57,806 nucleotides of DNA from DAOTYX01 sp034434635 (GCA_034434635.1 DAOTYX010000065.1:1-57806); one strand, 5' to 3'; shown: positions 1 to 7,875, counted from the first letter of the stretch. Numbers and translations are program-made. The notes: generated by a model not told the origin, from the letters alone.

Positions 1-455
1 ATGCCCCAGTCCTGGACATCTTTCACAATGACAGGGACAAGGATCGTGCTGGTGCGGCGCACGCCGGGTACCTTGCCCACGACCTCGGTGACAAAGTGAT
101 AGAGGGATTCGTTGTCCCGCGCCTGCACCTGGATGCTCAGGTCGCGGTCGCCCGTGGAGCAGGCGACGTAGGAGACTTCGGGGAACTCGGCCATCTTCCG
201 GGCCACTTCCAGCACGCGGCCCGGCTCGATCTCCAGCCAGATGTCGGCGCAGACAGGGAAACCGACCGCTTTGGGGTTCACCAGCGCGCTGACGCGCAGC
301 ACCCCACTCTCCACCATCCGGCGGATGCGGTGCCCCACGCCACGCGCCGTGATCCGCCCCCCCAGGCGACGGGCAATGTCCGCACAGGACATCCGCCCAT
401 CCTCGATCAGCAGCGCCACAATCTCCCGGTCCAACCGGTCAACCTTGTGGCCCAT
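1..455 (-). CDS. Lrp/AsnC-family transcriptional regulator (C-terminus cut by window edge)
   Basis: DNA-binding regulator, probably responding to an amino acid or related small ligand. The translation starts MGHKVDRLDREIVALLIEDG, the typical start of the Lrp/AsnC winged helix-turn-helix; the helix-turn-helix lies at about residues 7-55 and the RAM (ligand/oligomerisation) domain follows from about residue 70, including a SYVACSTGDRDL segment typical of its second strand. The 151 residues present are nearly the full family length, so only the last few residues are missing at base 1. The ATG at 453-455 has a GGAGGGG ribosome site just upstream and a consensus promoter at 490-518. It diverges from the GlmS-like gene; members of this family often control the gene opposite, but no operator was identified. 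Family assignment is firm; ligand unknown. Confidence 0.88.
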   Translation of the reverse strand, partial: MGHKVDRLDREIVALLIEDGRMSCADIARRLGGRITARGVGHRIRRMVESGVLRVSALVNPKAVGFPVCADIWLEIEPGRVLEVARKMAEFPEVSYVACSTGDRDLSIQVQARDNESLYHFVTEVVGKVPGVRRTSTILVPVIVKDVQDWG

Positions 456-489
456 ACCCCCCTCCCCTGGAGCGCCGTTTGCGCTGCTT

Positions 490-518
490 ATTATAAGAAA
501 CTCTTCCGAAAATGTCAA
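490..518 (-). promoter_or_regulatory. Consensus sigma70-type promoter for the Lrp gene
   Basis: On the minus strand a perfect TTGACA (513-518) is followed after exactly 17 nt by a perfect TATAAT (490-495). Transcription would start near 483 and reach the ATG at 455 after a leader of about 28 nt. This is the best match to consensus in the window. Confidence 0.85.
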
Positions 519-654
519 GTTTTTGGACAATGGAGATATTTTTTGGTCGCCCAACAGCGACACGCCTGTAGAAATCTCTGTGCGCCTTCAATGTCCCTGC
601 GGTGATTTCTTGCAGCGAGACCCGGTCGAGGCGTGCACAATCTCCAGAAACGTG

Positions 655-660
655 TATAAT
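655..660 (+). promoter_or_regulatory. Probable -10 element of the GlmS-like gene
   Basis: A perfect TATAAT lies 47 nt upstream of the ATG at 707. No convincing -35 hexamer is seen 16-18 nt upstream and no clear Shine-Dalgarno sequence precedes the ATG. The rest of 456-706 holds no gene that I can support. Confidence 0.5.
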
Positions 661-706
661 ACACCAGTCCCTCACCCTCTAACCGGCGAGCCATAAACTT
701 CGCGCT

Positions 707-2497
707 ATGTGTGGAATCTTCGGCATTGTCGTCAAACAGGAACAGCCGCTGGGCGAGATGCTCACCCAGGCCGGGCGACGGCTCTCCTATCGCGGCTATG
801 ACTCGGTCGGCTGCGCCACCCTTCATCAGGACGGCACGATTGACCTGCGCAAGGACGTGGGCAAGGTGGATGAGGTGGCGGCACGGCTGCGCTTCGCCGA
901 GATGGTCGGCCAGCGGGGAATCGTGCAACTGCGCTGGGCCACCTTCGGCGCCCCCTCCCAGGCCAACGCCCAACCCCACCTCGACTCTGACGGCGACCTG
1001 GTTGGCGCACACAACGGCAACGTGGTCAACAACGTCGAACTGCGCCAGGCCTTCCTCGCCGAGGGGCTGACCGTGCGCTCCACCAACGACGGCGAGTCCT
1101 GCGTCCACGCCGTGGAGCGATACGTGAACCGCGGCCACGATATGGTGGAGTCCATCCGCCGCGCCTATGCCGACCTGCAGGGGGACTACGCCTTCGTCAT
1201 CGGCCGCGTCGGCGAGGAGCGACTCTACGCCGTCAAGAAGGGATCGGGTCTGGTGGTTGGCCTGGCGGAGGGGTTCACCTGTGTCTCCTCTGACCTGCCC
1301 TCGATCCTGCCGCTTACCCGCCGCGTCCTGCGCGTGCTCGATGGGGAGATCGTCACCCTGTGGGCCGACGGGGTCGAACTGCGCCGCGTGACAGACGGGA
1401 CCATCGTCGAGCGGGAGCCGGAAGAGGTGACCGAGAGCATGGAGGCCGTGCAGAAAGGCGGCTACGCCCATTTCATGCTCAAGGAAATCCACGAGCAACC
1501 CCAGGTGGCCGGCGAACTGTTCCATCTGTTGGAGGCCTCTCGCCACGTCGCCCCGTTTGTCGAGCGGCTGAGAACCGCCCGTCACCTCTACCTGGTGGGC
1601 TGCGGTACCAGTTACCACGCCTGCCTGCTCGGCTCGGTCTACATGGGCCGTCTGGCGGGTCGTCCTGCCATCCCCGTCCTGGCCCCGCAGTTCATCGCCC
1701 AGTACGGCCCGGCGCTGGGACCGGAGGATGTGGGGCTCTTCGTCAGCCAGAGCGGCGAGACCAAGGACGTGCTCAACGCGCTGGAGGTGGGCCGACAGCG
1801 CGGCATGGGCATCCTCGGCCTGGTCAACGTGCTGGGCTCGACGCTGATGCGCGAGAGCGAGCGATACCTGCCGCTGGCCTGCGGCTACGAGATCAGCGTC
1901 CCCGCCACCAAGACCTTCACCAACCAGGCACTGGCCTTCCTGTACCTGGCGTTGCGCCTGGGCGGCCACTCCACCGCCCCCCTGTCTCGCCTGCCGGCCC
2001 TCCTCGAGGAGACACTCACGGCGGTGGAGCCGCAGGTGACCGCGCTGGAACCTGCACTGGTGGAGCGGGACGACCTGTACTGTCTGGGCTACGGGTTGAC
2101 CTACCCCATCGCCCTGGAGGGAGCACTGAAACTCAAAGAGGTCACCTACGCCCACTGCGAGGGAATGCTTTCCACCGAGTTCAAGCACGGGCCGCTCTCG
2201 GCGGTGAGGGACGGCTACCCGGTGCTCTTCGTCTCCGGCCCGGAGGACGTGCCGCTGCTGGTGAGCGGCATCAACGAGACCACCTGTCGCGGCGGACGGG
2301 CCATCGTCATTGCCGAGGAGGACGCCCGCTTGCAGGCCAACGCCCACGATCTGCTCCGGCTGCCCCCTGCCGGGCCGTTGCTCAACCCCCTGCTGGCGAT
2401 CCTGCCGCTGCAACTGCTGGCCTACCGGCTCAGCGTGGCCCGCGGCTACGACCCCGACTTCCCGCGCAACCTGAGCAAGACGCTCACGGTGGACTGA
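707..2497 (+). CDS. glmS: Glutamine-fructose-6-phosphate aminotransferase (isomerizing)-like protein
   Basis: Makes glucosamine-6-phosphate from fructose-6-phosphate and glutamine, the first step to UDP-GlcNAc and cell-wall amino sugars. The 596 residues fit the family (about 600). The protein begins MCGIFGIV, placing the N-terminal nucleophile Cys directly after Met. An N-terminal class II glutaminase domain (about 2-220) is followed by two SIS sugar-isomerase domains with GCGTSYHA, SQSGETKD and the C-terminal FPRNLSKTLTVD. It differs from textbook GlmS in the glutaminase domain: RWATFG and NAQPH replace the usual RWATHG and NAHPH, and SGL replaces SPL. It could therefore be a paralogue acting on a related keto sugar phosphate, although GlmS remains the simplest reading. 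It is monocistronic by context. Confidence 0.85.
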   Translation: MCGIFGIVVKQEQPLGEMLTQAGRRLSYRGYDSVGCATLHQDGTIDLRKDVGKVDEVAARLRFAEMVGQRGIVQLRWATFGAPSQANAQPHLDSDGDLVGAHNGNVVNNVELRQAFLAEGLTVRSTNDGESCVHAVERYVNRGHDMVESIRRAYADLQGDYAFVIGRVGEERLYAVKKGSGLVVGLAEGFTCVSSDLPSILPLTRRVLRVLDGEIVTLWADGVELRRVTDGTIVEREPEEVTESMEAVQKGGYAHFMLKEIHEQPQVAGELFHLLEASRHVAPFVERLRTARHLYLVGCGTSYHACLLGSVYMGRLAGRPAIPVLAPQFIAQYGPALGPEDVGLFVSQSGETKDVLNALEVGRQRGMGILGLVNVLGSTLMRESERYLPLACGYEISVPATKTFTNQALAFLYLALRLGGHSTAPLSRLPALLEETLTAVEPQVTALEPALVERDDLYCLGYGLTYPIALEGALKLKEVTYAHCEGMLSTEFKHGPLSAVRDGYPVLFVSGPEDVPLLVSGINETTCRGGRAIVIAEEDARLQANAHDLLRLPPAGPLLNPLLAILPLQLLAYRLSVARGYDPDFPRNLSKTLTVD

Positions 2498-2518
2498 AGG
2501 CAATCCAACCCCAGCCCT

Positions 2519-2536
2519 GCGCGCCGAAGGGCGCGC
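2519..2536 (+). terminator. Short GC hairpin after the GlmS-like gene
   Basis: A perfect 7-bp inverted repeat GCGCGCC/GGCGCGC with a GAAG loop lies 22 nt after the stop codon. There is no U-tract, so it may only help end transcription or protect the 3' end. Confidence 0.4.
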
Positions 2537-2590
2537 CACGGTAACTGCTCAGGCTGGCAATTGAAACCACCCCCGCTCTCTGCCTCTGAA

Positions 2591-2853
2591 CGCTCGCAGG
2601 GGCGGGACCCCTATGCCCCCCTTTTCGCACGCCCGTAGGGGCGGCATCCCTATGCCGCCCCGCCAGCGCATGGGGCTGGCTACGGGACAAGACCTTCCGC
2701 ACGCCCGTAGGGGCAGCATCCCCATGCCGCCCCGCCAGCGCATGGGGCTGGCTACGGGACAAGACCTTCCGCACGCCCGTAGGGGCGGCATCCCTATGCC
2801 GCCCCCATTTCCGCACGCCCGTAGGGGCGGCATCCCCATGCCGCCCCGCCAGC
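2591..2853. repeat. Imperfect tandem repeats, 72-bp and 42-bp units
   Basis: Copies of a unit beginning CGCACGCCCGTAGGGGC start at 2626, 2698, 2770 and 2812. The first two are 72 bp each and nearly identical; the third is shortened to 42 bp by losing the CGCATGGGGCTGGC part; a degenerate copy starts at 2591. Each unit contains an inverted repeat of the form GGGGCGGCAT/ATGCCGCCCC. Open frames through the block are translated repeat and show no protein features. The flanks (2537-2590 and 2854-2932) hold nothing recognisable. Confidence 0.85.
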
Positions 2854-2932
2854 TTCAGTCGGCAGGCGGCGGACGGCCGAACAGTTGCGTGCCACGAACC
2901 AGCGCACGCGATGAGGCCCCCGCCCCGGCGAT

Positions 2933-3298
2933 CTACCCCTCCTGCCGAGTTCGCAGGCCGCGCACCTCCAGCACCGGCAACACAAACAAGATGCCGCTGT
3001 GGGGTGTGGCAAATCGCCCTACCAGGCGGTCCGTCTCCTCCACCAGCCGCTCCAGGTCGAACTCGTCGCCGACGACGCTGAGGAGCATGCGTCGGTAGTG
3101 CTGGATTTCCTCCTGCTCTTCCAGACAGCGGATCGAGGGGATCAGCGGCAGGTCATCCCGCAGAAGATGCGCCTGCATCGCCGCGTACCCCACGCTGTCC
3201 AGCATGGTCACCCCTGGCACGCCCAGCCGTTCCCAGAGGTGACAGATCTCATGCGCCTGTTCGACCGTCATCGCCACGGCGATCACGCACTTGGGCAT
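2933..3298 (-). CDS. P-II-like small regulatory protein linked to an antiporter
   Basis: 121-residue cytosolic protein of the size and fold pattern of P-II-like signalling proteins (MPKCVIAVAMTVEQAHEICH at the start, LFVLPVLEVRGL at the end). I see no T-loop uridylylation Tyr of the classical GlnB kind, so it is a divergent member; CutA-like ferredoxin-fold proteins are an alternative. The ATG at 3296-3298 has a GGAGAGAG ribosome site. It overlaps the last 50 bases of the CPA2 antiporter gene upstream, a strong sign of co-expression and possibly of coupled translation. I infer that it senses a nucleotide or ion signal and adjusts the antiporter. The family call is moderate and the role is inference. 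Confidence 0.6.
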   Translation of the reverse strand: MPKCVIAVAMTVEQAHEICHLWERLGVPGVTMLDSVGYAAMQAHLLRDDLPLIPSIRCLEEQEEIQHYRRMLLSVVGDEFDLERLVEETDRLVGRFATPHSGILFVLPVLEVRGLRTRQEG

Positions 3299-4511
3299 CC
3301 TTCACTCTCTCCTTCCTGAGCCTCGACCAGGGCCGGTCGCTGAAGGCAACCCGGAGCAACAGCGGCGTCGTCAGCGTGGTCAGCAACGCCGCAGCGATCA
3401 CATCTGTGTATTCCCAGCCGAAGATGAAGCCACGACTCAATTCGACGGCAGCGATGATCAGACCCACCTCGCCGCGGGAGACCATGCCGGCCCCCACGCG
3501 CAACGCGGACCTCCATGAGAGGCCGCCCCATCGCGCCCCCAGACCACAACCCAGGACTTTGCCCGCCACGGCGGCGACGAACAACAAGACGACCAGCAAC
3601 ACGTCTGCACCCACCACGCCTCGCCCGTCTAGACGCAGCCCTACGCCCACCAGGAAAAGCGGCACCAGCAGCGCGTAGGCCACCGGGCCGAGGCGATAGG
3701 CGATGTCACTGCGGTGCGGGCTGCGGCTCAGCGCCAGACCGGCGACGAACGCGCCCGTGATGGTGGCGATCCCGCCGAACTCTTCCGCTGTCCCGGCGAA
3801 GAAGAAAGCGGCAATGAGCCCCAACGAGGCCAACCCCTCACTCACCGGCTGCCGCTCCACCCAGCCAGCAATGCGGGGTAGCAGCCAGAGCCCGACGGCC
3901 ACAGCGGCAGCCAGGAAGAGGACCATCCGCACCACAGAGAGCAGCAATGTGACTGGCGAACTTTCCCCATCGGCCACCGCGACGAAGATACCCAACACCA
4001 CCAGCGCGACCAGATCGTCCACGACAGCGGCTCCCAGCAGGGTAACCCCCTCCTGGGTACGGAGTTTGCCCATCTCCAGCAGCGTCCGGGCGGAGATGCT
4101 GACACTGGTGGCACTCAACACTAAGCCCAACGCCAGTGCCTCACCCCAATCGTGGGCAAAGGGCAACGTCGTCACGGTGACCAGGAGGATCGCCAGGGCC
4201 ACACCCATGAGGCTGGCCAGCAACGCCGGGCGGCGCACGGCCAGGAACTCCTCCAGGTCCACCTCAAGGCCGGCCAGGAACATCAGCAAGACAACGCCTG
4301 CTTCACCCAGGAAGGCGAGTAATTGCTGCTGGCTCGGATGATGAAAAGGCGGCCATCCCAGGATGTTCAGCGCGGTGGGTCCCAACACGACACCCACCAG
4401 CAACTCGCCCAGGATGGCCGGCTGTTTCAAGCGCACGCTGAGCCAACCGCCCGCCTTTGCCGCTATCAGCAGCGCTGCCAGCAGAAGGAGGGTGGAAGCC
4501 AACGGCAACAT
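3249..4511 (-). CDS. CPA2-family cation:proton antiporter
   Basis: Integral membrane Na+ or K+/H+ exchanger of 420 residues. The start MLPLASTLLLLAALLIAAKA is the first membrane helix; GELLVGVVLGPTALNILGW, LMFLAGLEVDLEEF and the VVDDLVALVVL segment with its paired Asp are CPA2/KefB-type hallmarks, and about 12 hydrophobic segments follow in order. No C-terminal TrkA-N domain is present; the protein ends in a short basic tail. The ATG (4509-4511) shares its A with the TGA of the upstream DUF4332 gene (TGATG), so I chose it over an in-frame start 45 nt upstream. The downstream P-II-like gene overlaps its 3' end. Ion specificity cannot be read from the sequence. Confidence 0.88.
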   Translation of the reverse strand: MLPLASTLLLLAALLIAAKAGGWLSVRLKQPAILGELLVGVVLGPTALNILGWPPFHHPSQQQLLAFLGEAGVVLLMFLAGLEVDLEEFLAVRRPALLASLMGVALAILLVTVTTLPFAHDWGEALALGLVLSATSVSISARTLLEMGKLRTQEGVTLLGAAVVDDLVALVVLGIFVAVADGESSPVTLLLSVVRMVLFLAAAVAVGLWLLPRIAGWVERQPVSEGLASLGLIAAFFFAGTAEEFGGIATITGAFVAGLALSRSPHRSDIAYRLGPVAYALLVPLFLVGVGLRLDGRGVVGADVLLVVLLFVAAVAGKVLGCGLGARWGGLSWRSALRVGAGMVSRGEVGLIIAAVELSRGFIFGWEYTDVIAAALLTTLTTPLLLRVAFSDRPWSRLRKERVKDAQVRDRRGDDGRTGA

Positions 4512-4915
4512 CAATGCGTGACGACGCGGTCGAGCCTCTTGGCCTCCTCGATCCACCCGGCGACCGCATCGCGAGTGGGCAGGCGACGCACCAGCCCCTT
4601 CTCGGCATTCACCTCCACGATCTTGTTGTAGAGGTTACCCGGGTCGCGCCGGGCCAGTTCTACCACCGTGTCCACGCCGGCCTTCTCCAGCAGGTCCGAG
4701 TACTCCTCGCCCACGCCCCTGACCCGCATCAGGTCGGCGCGGTTGACCCAGTCCAGGATGTGCTCGTGACTGATGCCGGTCTTCTCGACCAGCGCCTTGC
4801 GCCCCTCGGGGGTCGCCCCGGCCCGCAACAACCCTTCCACCGTGGCGATGCCCGCCGCGCGCAGCCGCTCGGCATAGGCTGCGCCGATTCCCTCAATCGT
4901 CTCCAGCTTTGCCAT
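4511..4915 (-). CDS. DUF4332 helix-hairpin-helix protein
   Basis: 134-residue soluble protein. It contains two HhH-like segments, IEGIGAAYAERLRAAGI (about residues 7-23) and VRGVGEEYSDLLEKAGV (about 64-80), followed by a short helical C-terminus; this repeat arrangement defines DUF4332. Such proteins are presumed to bind nucleic acid or to act as scaffolds, but the function is unknown. It is first in a three-gene coupled unit (DUF4332, antiporter, P-II-like), its stop overlapping the antiporter start by one base. Why an HhH protein is coupled to an antiporter is not clear. Confidence 0.8.
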   Translation of the reverse strand: MAKLETIEGIGAAYAERLRAAGIATVEGLLRAGATPEGRKALVEKTGISHEHILDWVNRADLMRVRGVGEEYSDLLEKAGVDTVVELARRDPGNLYNKIVEVNAEKGLVRRLPTRDAVAGWIEEAKRLDRVVTH

Positions 4916-4930
4916 CTTGCCCTCCTTGCT

Positions 4931-5470
4931 CTATGAGTTATTGTGCCCCGCCAGTGGTTCTGAAACCTGAGTGGGCATCTCGTCCAATGACGGCAGGTCG
5001 CTCAGCGCCCGCAGGCCAAAGTGCTGCAGGAAAGTGAAGGTCGTGCCGTAAAGGATCGGCCGGCCCACCGTCGGCGCACGCCCCACCTCCTCGATCAGCC
5101 CGGCGGTCAACAGCGTGCGCAGCACCCCATCGCTGTTGACCCCCCGCACTGCCTCGATACCAGCGCGGGAGACAGGCTGGCGGTAAGCGATGATGGCCAG
5201 CGTCTCCAACGCTGCTGGCGAAAGCCGCCGTCGCTCGCTCAACCCCAGCAGCCGCTCCACGTAGGGGGCCGCCTCCGGCGCGGTCACCATCTGCACTCGA
5301 CCGCCCAACCACTCCAGGCGCAACCCCCGTCCCTGCAACGCCTCGTCGAGCGCCCGCAGCGCCTCTTCAGCCTGCTCCGGTGAGACCTGCAACGCGTCGG
5401 CCAGTTGCTCCACGCTCAGCGGCTCGTCCGCCACGAACAACAGGCTCTCGATCAGCGCGCTTGGCTCCAC
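4931..5470 (-). CDS. scpB: Segregation and condensation protein B
   Basis: Winged-helix subunit of the SMC-ScpA-ScpB condensin that compacts and segregates the chromosome. The 179 residues match the family (about 180-200). MEPSALIESLLFVADEPLS at the start and LAIIAYRQPVSRAGIEAVRG in the second winged helix (about residues 97-118) are signature ScpB segments, followed by GLIEEVGRAPTVGRPILYGTT. scpA is not in this window. It lies 15 bases upstream of the DUF4332 gene on the same strand and 25 bases after the AmaP-like gene, so co-transcription is likely. Confidence 0.95.
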   Translation of the reverse strand: MEPSALIESLLFVADEPLSVEQLADALQVSPEQAEEALRALDEALQGRGLRLEWLGGRVQMVTAPEAAPYVERLLGLSERRRLSPAALETLAIIAYRQPVSRAGIEAVRGVNSDGVLRTLLTAGLIEEVGRAPTVGRPILYGTTFTFLQHFGLRALSDLPSLDEMPTQVSEPLAGHNNS

Positions 5471-5495
5471 CTCTCCCCGTCTCCGCGTTCCCGCG

Positions 5496-6080
5496 TCACT
5501 CTATCGCCCGATCCCGTGGCGGACGCAGCGCCGCCGTCACCGGGGCCGGAGCCGCACGCATGCGCACCTTGGGCGGCTGCGCCAGTTTCACGCCGATGCG
5601 CTCCTCCACCCCTTGACGTACCACCTCGATGATCCGCTCCGCCTGCGCCGGCACTTCCACCTCGCTGGCCGTGTCCACCTCGACCTCCACCACCACCCCG
5701 CCCCGCCGCGCGGAGACCTGGGGGCGGACCCGCAGGATGCCGGGCAACTGGTCCACGTCAAAGGTGACGCGCTCGCTCACCGTGCGCAGGCTCACCTCCA
5801 CCTCGCCCCCACCGACCTTCTCCACACGCACCATCCGCACCGGCGGGCGACGCAACTCCAGGATCAGAAGAAGGACGCAGATCACCAGCCAGGCCAGGGC
5901 GAAGAGCAGGCCCACCAGAAGCCGCAGCCAGCCGGGTTGGGCCGCGAGCGCCTGTCCCCAGGCCTGCATCTGTGCGCCCAGCCCGTTCAGGATCGGCACG
6001 GGGGCCACGAAGAGAGCCACACACAGGAAGAGGGCCACGATCACCAACAGCACCACAACCACACGGTTCAGGACGTTCAT
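5496..6080 (-). CDS. Alkaline shock response membrane anchor AmaP-like protein
   Basis: 194-residue membrane protein. Two hydrophobic segments (about residues 7-27 and 52-75, the latter LLVGLLFALAWLVICVLLLI) form a hairpin. A cytoplasmic Asp23/AmaP-like domain (about 85-170) follows with ISARRGGVVVEVEVD-type strands (here RPQVSARRGGVVVEVEVD) and ERIIEVVRQGVEERIGV. In Firmicutes AmaP anchors Asp23 at the membrane; no separate Asp23 gene is seen here. A basic, proline-rich tail ends the protein. It has its own promoter at 6142-6170 and leads into scpB. Confidence 0.75.
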   Translation of the reverse strand: MNVLNRVVVVLLVIVALFLCVALFVAPVPILNGLGAQMQAWGQALAAQPGWLRLLVGLLFALAWLVICVLLLILELRRPPVRMVRVEKVGGGEVEVSLRTVSERVTFDVDQLPGILRVRPQVSARRGGVVVEVEVDTASEVEVPAQAERIIEVVRQGVEERIGVKLAQPPKVRMRAAPAPVTAALRPPRDRAIE

Positions 6081-6141
6081 CTCCCCTCCTTGCGCCGACG
6101 GTCAGCACGAAAAGCGGTCACAGTCCAGGGACCCTGGAGAC

Positions 6142-6170
6142 AGTATAGCATATTTCGGGCCGGAGGACAA
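6142..6170 (-). promoter_or_regulatory. Promoter for the AmaP-like/scpB unit
   Basis: Minus strand TTGTCC (6165-6170), 17-nt spacer, TATACT (6142-6147). The predicted leader to the ATG at 6080 is about 55 nt. It lies just after the stop of the methyltransferase gene. Confidence 0.6.
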
Positions 6171-6184
6171 AGCCCCTGACCCTG

Positions 6185-6727
6185 TCACCCATAATGGAAC
6201 TCCGTAACCGCCACCCTTCCACCCGCCGTGAAAGACACCCCCTCCTGCTCCAGCAGCGCCCGCTTCATCAGCAGGCCGCCGCGGAAGCCGCCCAGACGGC
6301 CATCGCTGCGCACCGCCCGATGACAGGGGATGATGATGGGAAAGGGGTTATGCGCCAGCGCCCCGCCCACCGCCCGTGCGCCATCAGGCACTCCAAGGAG
6401 ACGGGCCAGACGCCCATAGGTAGTCACCCGCCCGCGAGGCACACCGTACTCGGCCAGCAGGACGCGGCGCTGGAACGGCGAACACCCCTCCAGAGCCGCC
6501 ACCCCGAGGTCGAACGTCACCGCCTCGCCGGCCAGGAAACGTTGTACCTGCTCACCCAGCCGCACCATCTCCGCACAGGAGAGAGGACAGGCTTCGGGAA
6601 ACAGCGCCGCCACCTGCTCATTGGGCAGGACGACCCGCAGCAGCCGGGGGCTTCCCCTCTCCTCCCACCAGACCAACGTCAGCGGACCAAAGCGGGAGGG
6701 GACGGACAGGTAGCCGACAGGGGTCAT
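6185..6727 (-). CDS. ogt: Methylated-DNA-[protein]-cysteine S-methyltransferase
   Basis: DNA repair suicide enzyme that moves the alkyl group from O6-alkylguanine to its own Cys. The 180-residue protein has an N-terminal beta domain and the C-terminal active-site block PIIIPCHRAVRSDG, with the acceptor at Cys135, preceded by the recognition-helix region RVTTYGRLARLLG and followed by GGFRGGLLMKRALLEQEG. The ATG (6725-6727) overlaps the stop of the SDR gene by four bases (ATGA), giving translational coupling, so I prefer it to an in-frame start 174 nt upstream. No AdaA domain is attached, so it is the stand-alone Ogt type. Confidence 0.93.
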   Translation of the reverse strand: MTPVGYLSVPSRFGPLTLVWWEERGSPRLLRVVLPNEQVAALFPEACPLSCAEMVRLGEQVQRFLAGEAVTFDLGVAALEGCSPFQRRVLLAEYGVPRGRVTTYGRLARLLGVPDGARAVGGALAHNPFPIIIPCHRAVRSDGRLGGFRGGLLMKRALLEQEGVSFTAGGRVAVTEFHYG

Positions 6728-7497
6728 CCCATCACCGCCGCCACGTTCATCCCGCCGTCTACCAGGAAGACCGCACCGCTGATGTAGTCCGAAGCGGGAG
6801 AGGCCAGGAAAAGGGCCAGCCCGGCGACATCCTCTGGCTCGCCGAAGCGTCCCAGGGGGATGCGGTTCAGGATCGCCGTCGCCAGAGGCTCCGTCTGCCA
6901 CAACGCCTGGCTGAACTGCGTCTTGATCAGCCCGGGGGCGATGGCATTGACCTGGATATTGGCTGGCCCCAGTTCCATAGCCAACGTCTGGGTGAGCATG
7001 ATCGCCCCGGCCTTGGAGATGCCGTAGATGCCCATGCCCGGCGAGGGGCGCATACCAGCGATGGAGACAATATTGATGATCTTGCCACCGCCCTGGGCCT
7101 CCATATGCGGCACGACCGCCTTGCAGACCCGGAAGATGCTCTTGAGGTTGGTGTCGAGGATCTTATCCCACTGCCCCTCATCGGCGGTGAGGATCGGCCC
7201 GAAGTGGGGGTTGGTGGCGGCGTTGTTGACCACCACATCCAACCGACCGTAGGCTTCCCTTGCGCGCGCCACCAGCGCGACGACGTCGTCGGTGCGGCCC
7301 ACGTGCGCCGGCACCGCCAGCGCCTGTCCGCCAGCAGCGGCGATCTCCTCCGCCACCGCCTGCACCCCCTCCGCTTTGCGGCTGCAGATGACCACCCGCG
7401 CGCCGGCTGACGCCAGTCGCAGGGCGATGGCCCGACCGATGCCGCGAGAGGCGCCAGTGACCAGGGCCACCCGACCGCCCAGAGAGAACTCGCCCAT
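6724..7497 (-). CDS. SDR-family NAD(P)-dependent dehydrogenase
   Basis: Classical short-chain dehydrogenase of 257 residues. The Rossmann glycine motif TGASRGIG is at residues 14-21, NNAA at 91-94, and the catalytic Ser145, Tyr158 and Lys162 (SIAG, YGISK) are all in place. The C-terminal PEDVAGLALFLASPASDYISGA is typical of the FabG/glucose-1-dehydrogenase-like group, so it reduces a ketone or oxidises an alcohol; the substrate cannot be read. It starts from an ATG with a GGAGGC ribosome site and is coupled to the methyltransferase gene downstream. The link between the two activities is unclear. Confidence 0.92.
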   Translation of the reverse strand: MGEFSLGGRVALVTGASRGIGRAIALRLASAGARVVICSRKAEGVQAVAEEIAAAGGQALAVPAHVGRTDDVVALVARAREAYGRLDVVVNNAATNPHFGPILTADEGQWDKILDTNLKSIFRVCKAVVPHMEAQGGGKIINIVSIAGMRPSPGMGIYGISKAGAIMLTQTLAMELGPANIQVNAIAPGLIKTQFSQALWQTEPLATAILNRIPLGRFGEPEDVAGLALFLASPASDYISGAVFLVDGGMNVAAVMG

Positions 7498-7531
7498 GCC
7501 GCCTCCTTACATAGGATCAACCCGCCCTGGC

Positions 7532-7546
7532 CGGGTCTGTAACCCG
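7532..7546. repeat. Small dispersed inverted repeat, copy 1
   Basis: CGGGTCTGTAACCCG, a 5-bp inverted repeat around CTGTA. A near-identical copy (CGGGTCTGTGACCCG) lies at 14371-14385, also intergenic. The rest of 7498-7625 holds no recognised feature. Confidence 0.5.
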
Positions 7547-7625
7547 ATAGGAGCGGGCTGAACAAGTGTGGGAACTGCTGCCGGTGATGTCACGCGCCGA
7601 CACCGGACACGTCTCCTGCACCTGA

Positions 7626-7699
7626 TGCCCCTGGCGCGATTCGAACGCGCGACCTTGAACTTAGGAGGTTCCTGCTCTATCCTTCTGAGCTACAGGGGC
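7626..7699 (-). tRNA. tRNA-Arg (anticodon CCT)
   Basis: Read on the minus strand: acceptor arms GCCCCTG/CAGGGGC, D-stem GCTC/GAGC, anticodon loop CTCCTAA giving CCT, T-arm GCGCG-TTCGAAT-CGCGC and discriminator A. The outermost anticodon-stem pair is G-A. No CCA is encoded. It decodes AGG. Confidence 0.93.
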
Positions 7700-7730
7700 A
7701 CGATCGAGACGCTGAAGGGGAAGTCTTAGA

Positions 7731-7804
7731 TGACCCGCGCAGGACTCGAACCTGCAACCAAGGGATTAAGAGTCCCCTGCTCTGCCGAATTGAGCTAGCG
7801 GGCC
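7731..7804 (-). tRNA. tRNA-Lys (anticodon CTT)
   Basis: Minus strand: acceptor GGCCCGC/GCGGGTC with one G-T pair, D-stem GCTC/GAGC, anticodon loop CTCTTAA giving CTT, T-arm GCAGG-TTCGAGT-CCTGC and discriminator A. It lies 31 bases upstream of the tRNA-Arg gene, so the two are probably co-transcribed. No CCA is encoded. Confidence 0.95.
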
Positions 7805-7846
7805 AGCACGGAAAGGGATTATACCGCGATGCACCCGTTTGTCAAC

Positions 7847-7875
7847 TTGACGGGCCCGCCCTCTGCGAGTAGAAT
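7847..7875 (+). promoter_or_regulatory. Promoter for the recombinase-like gene
   Basis: TTGACG (7847-7852), 17-nt spacer, TAGAAT (7870-7875). The predicted start is near 7882, giving an unusually long leader of about 155 nt before the ATG at 8038. It is divergent from the tRNA pair. Confidence 0.7.

Noticed and set aside
515..2539. 674-codon open frame on the minus strand opposite the GlmS-like gene
   Set aside because: Its translation is low-complexity (rich in Gln, Gly, Val, His) and has no motif, while the plus strand encodes a complete conserved enzyme. Long antisense frames are expected in GC-rich DNA.
2613..3098. Open frame with repeating GLATGQDLPHARRG-type peptide
   Set aside because: It is the translation of the 72-bp DNA repeats and shows no protein family; it also overlaps the P-II-like gene antisense.
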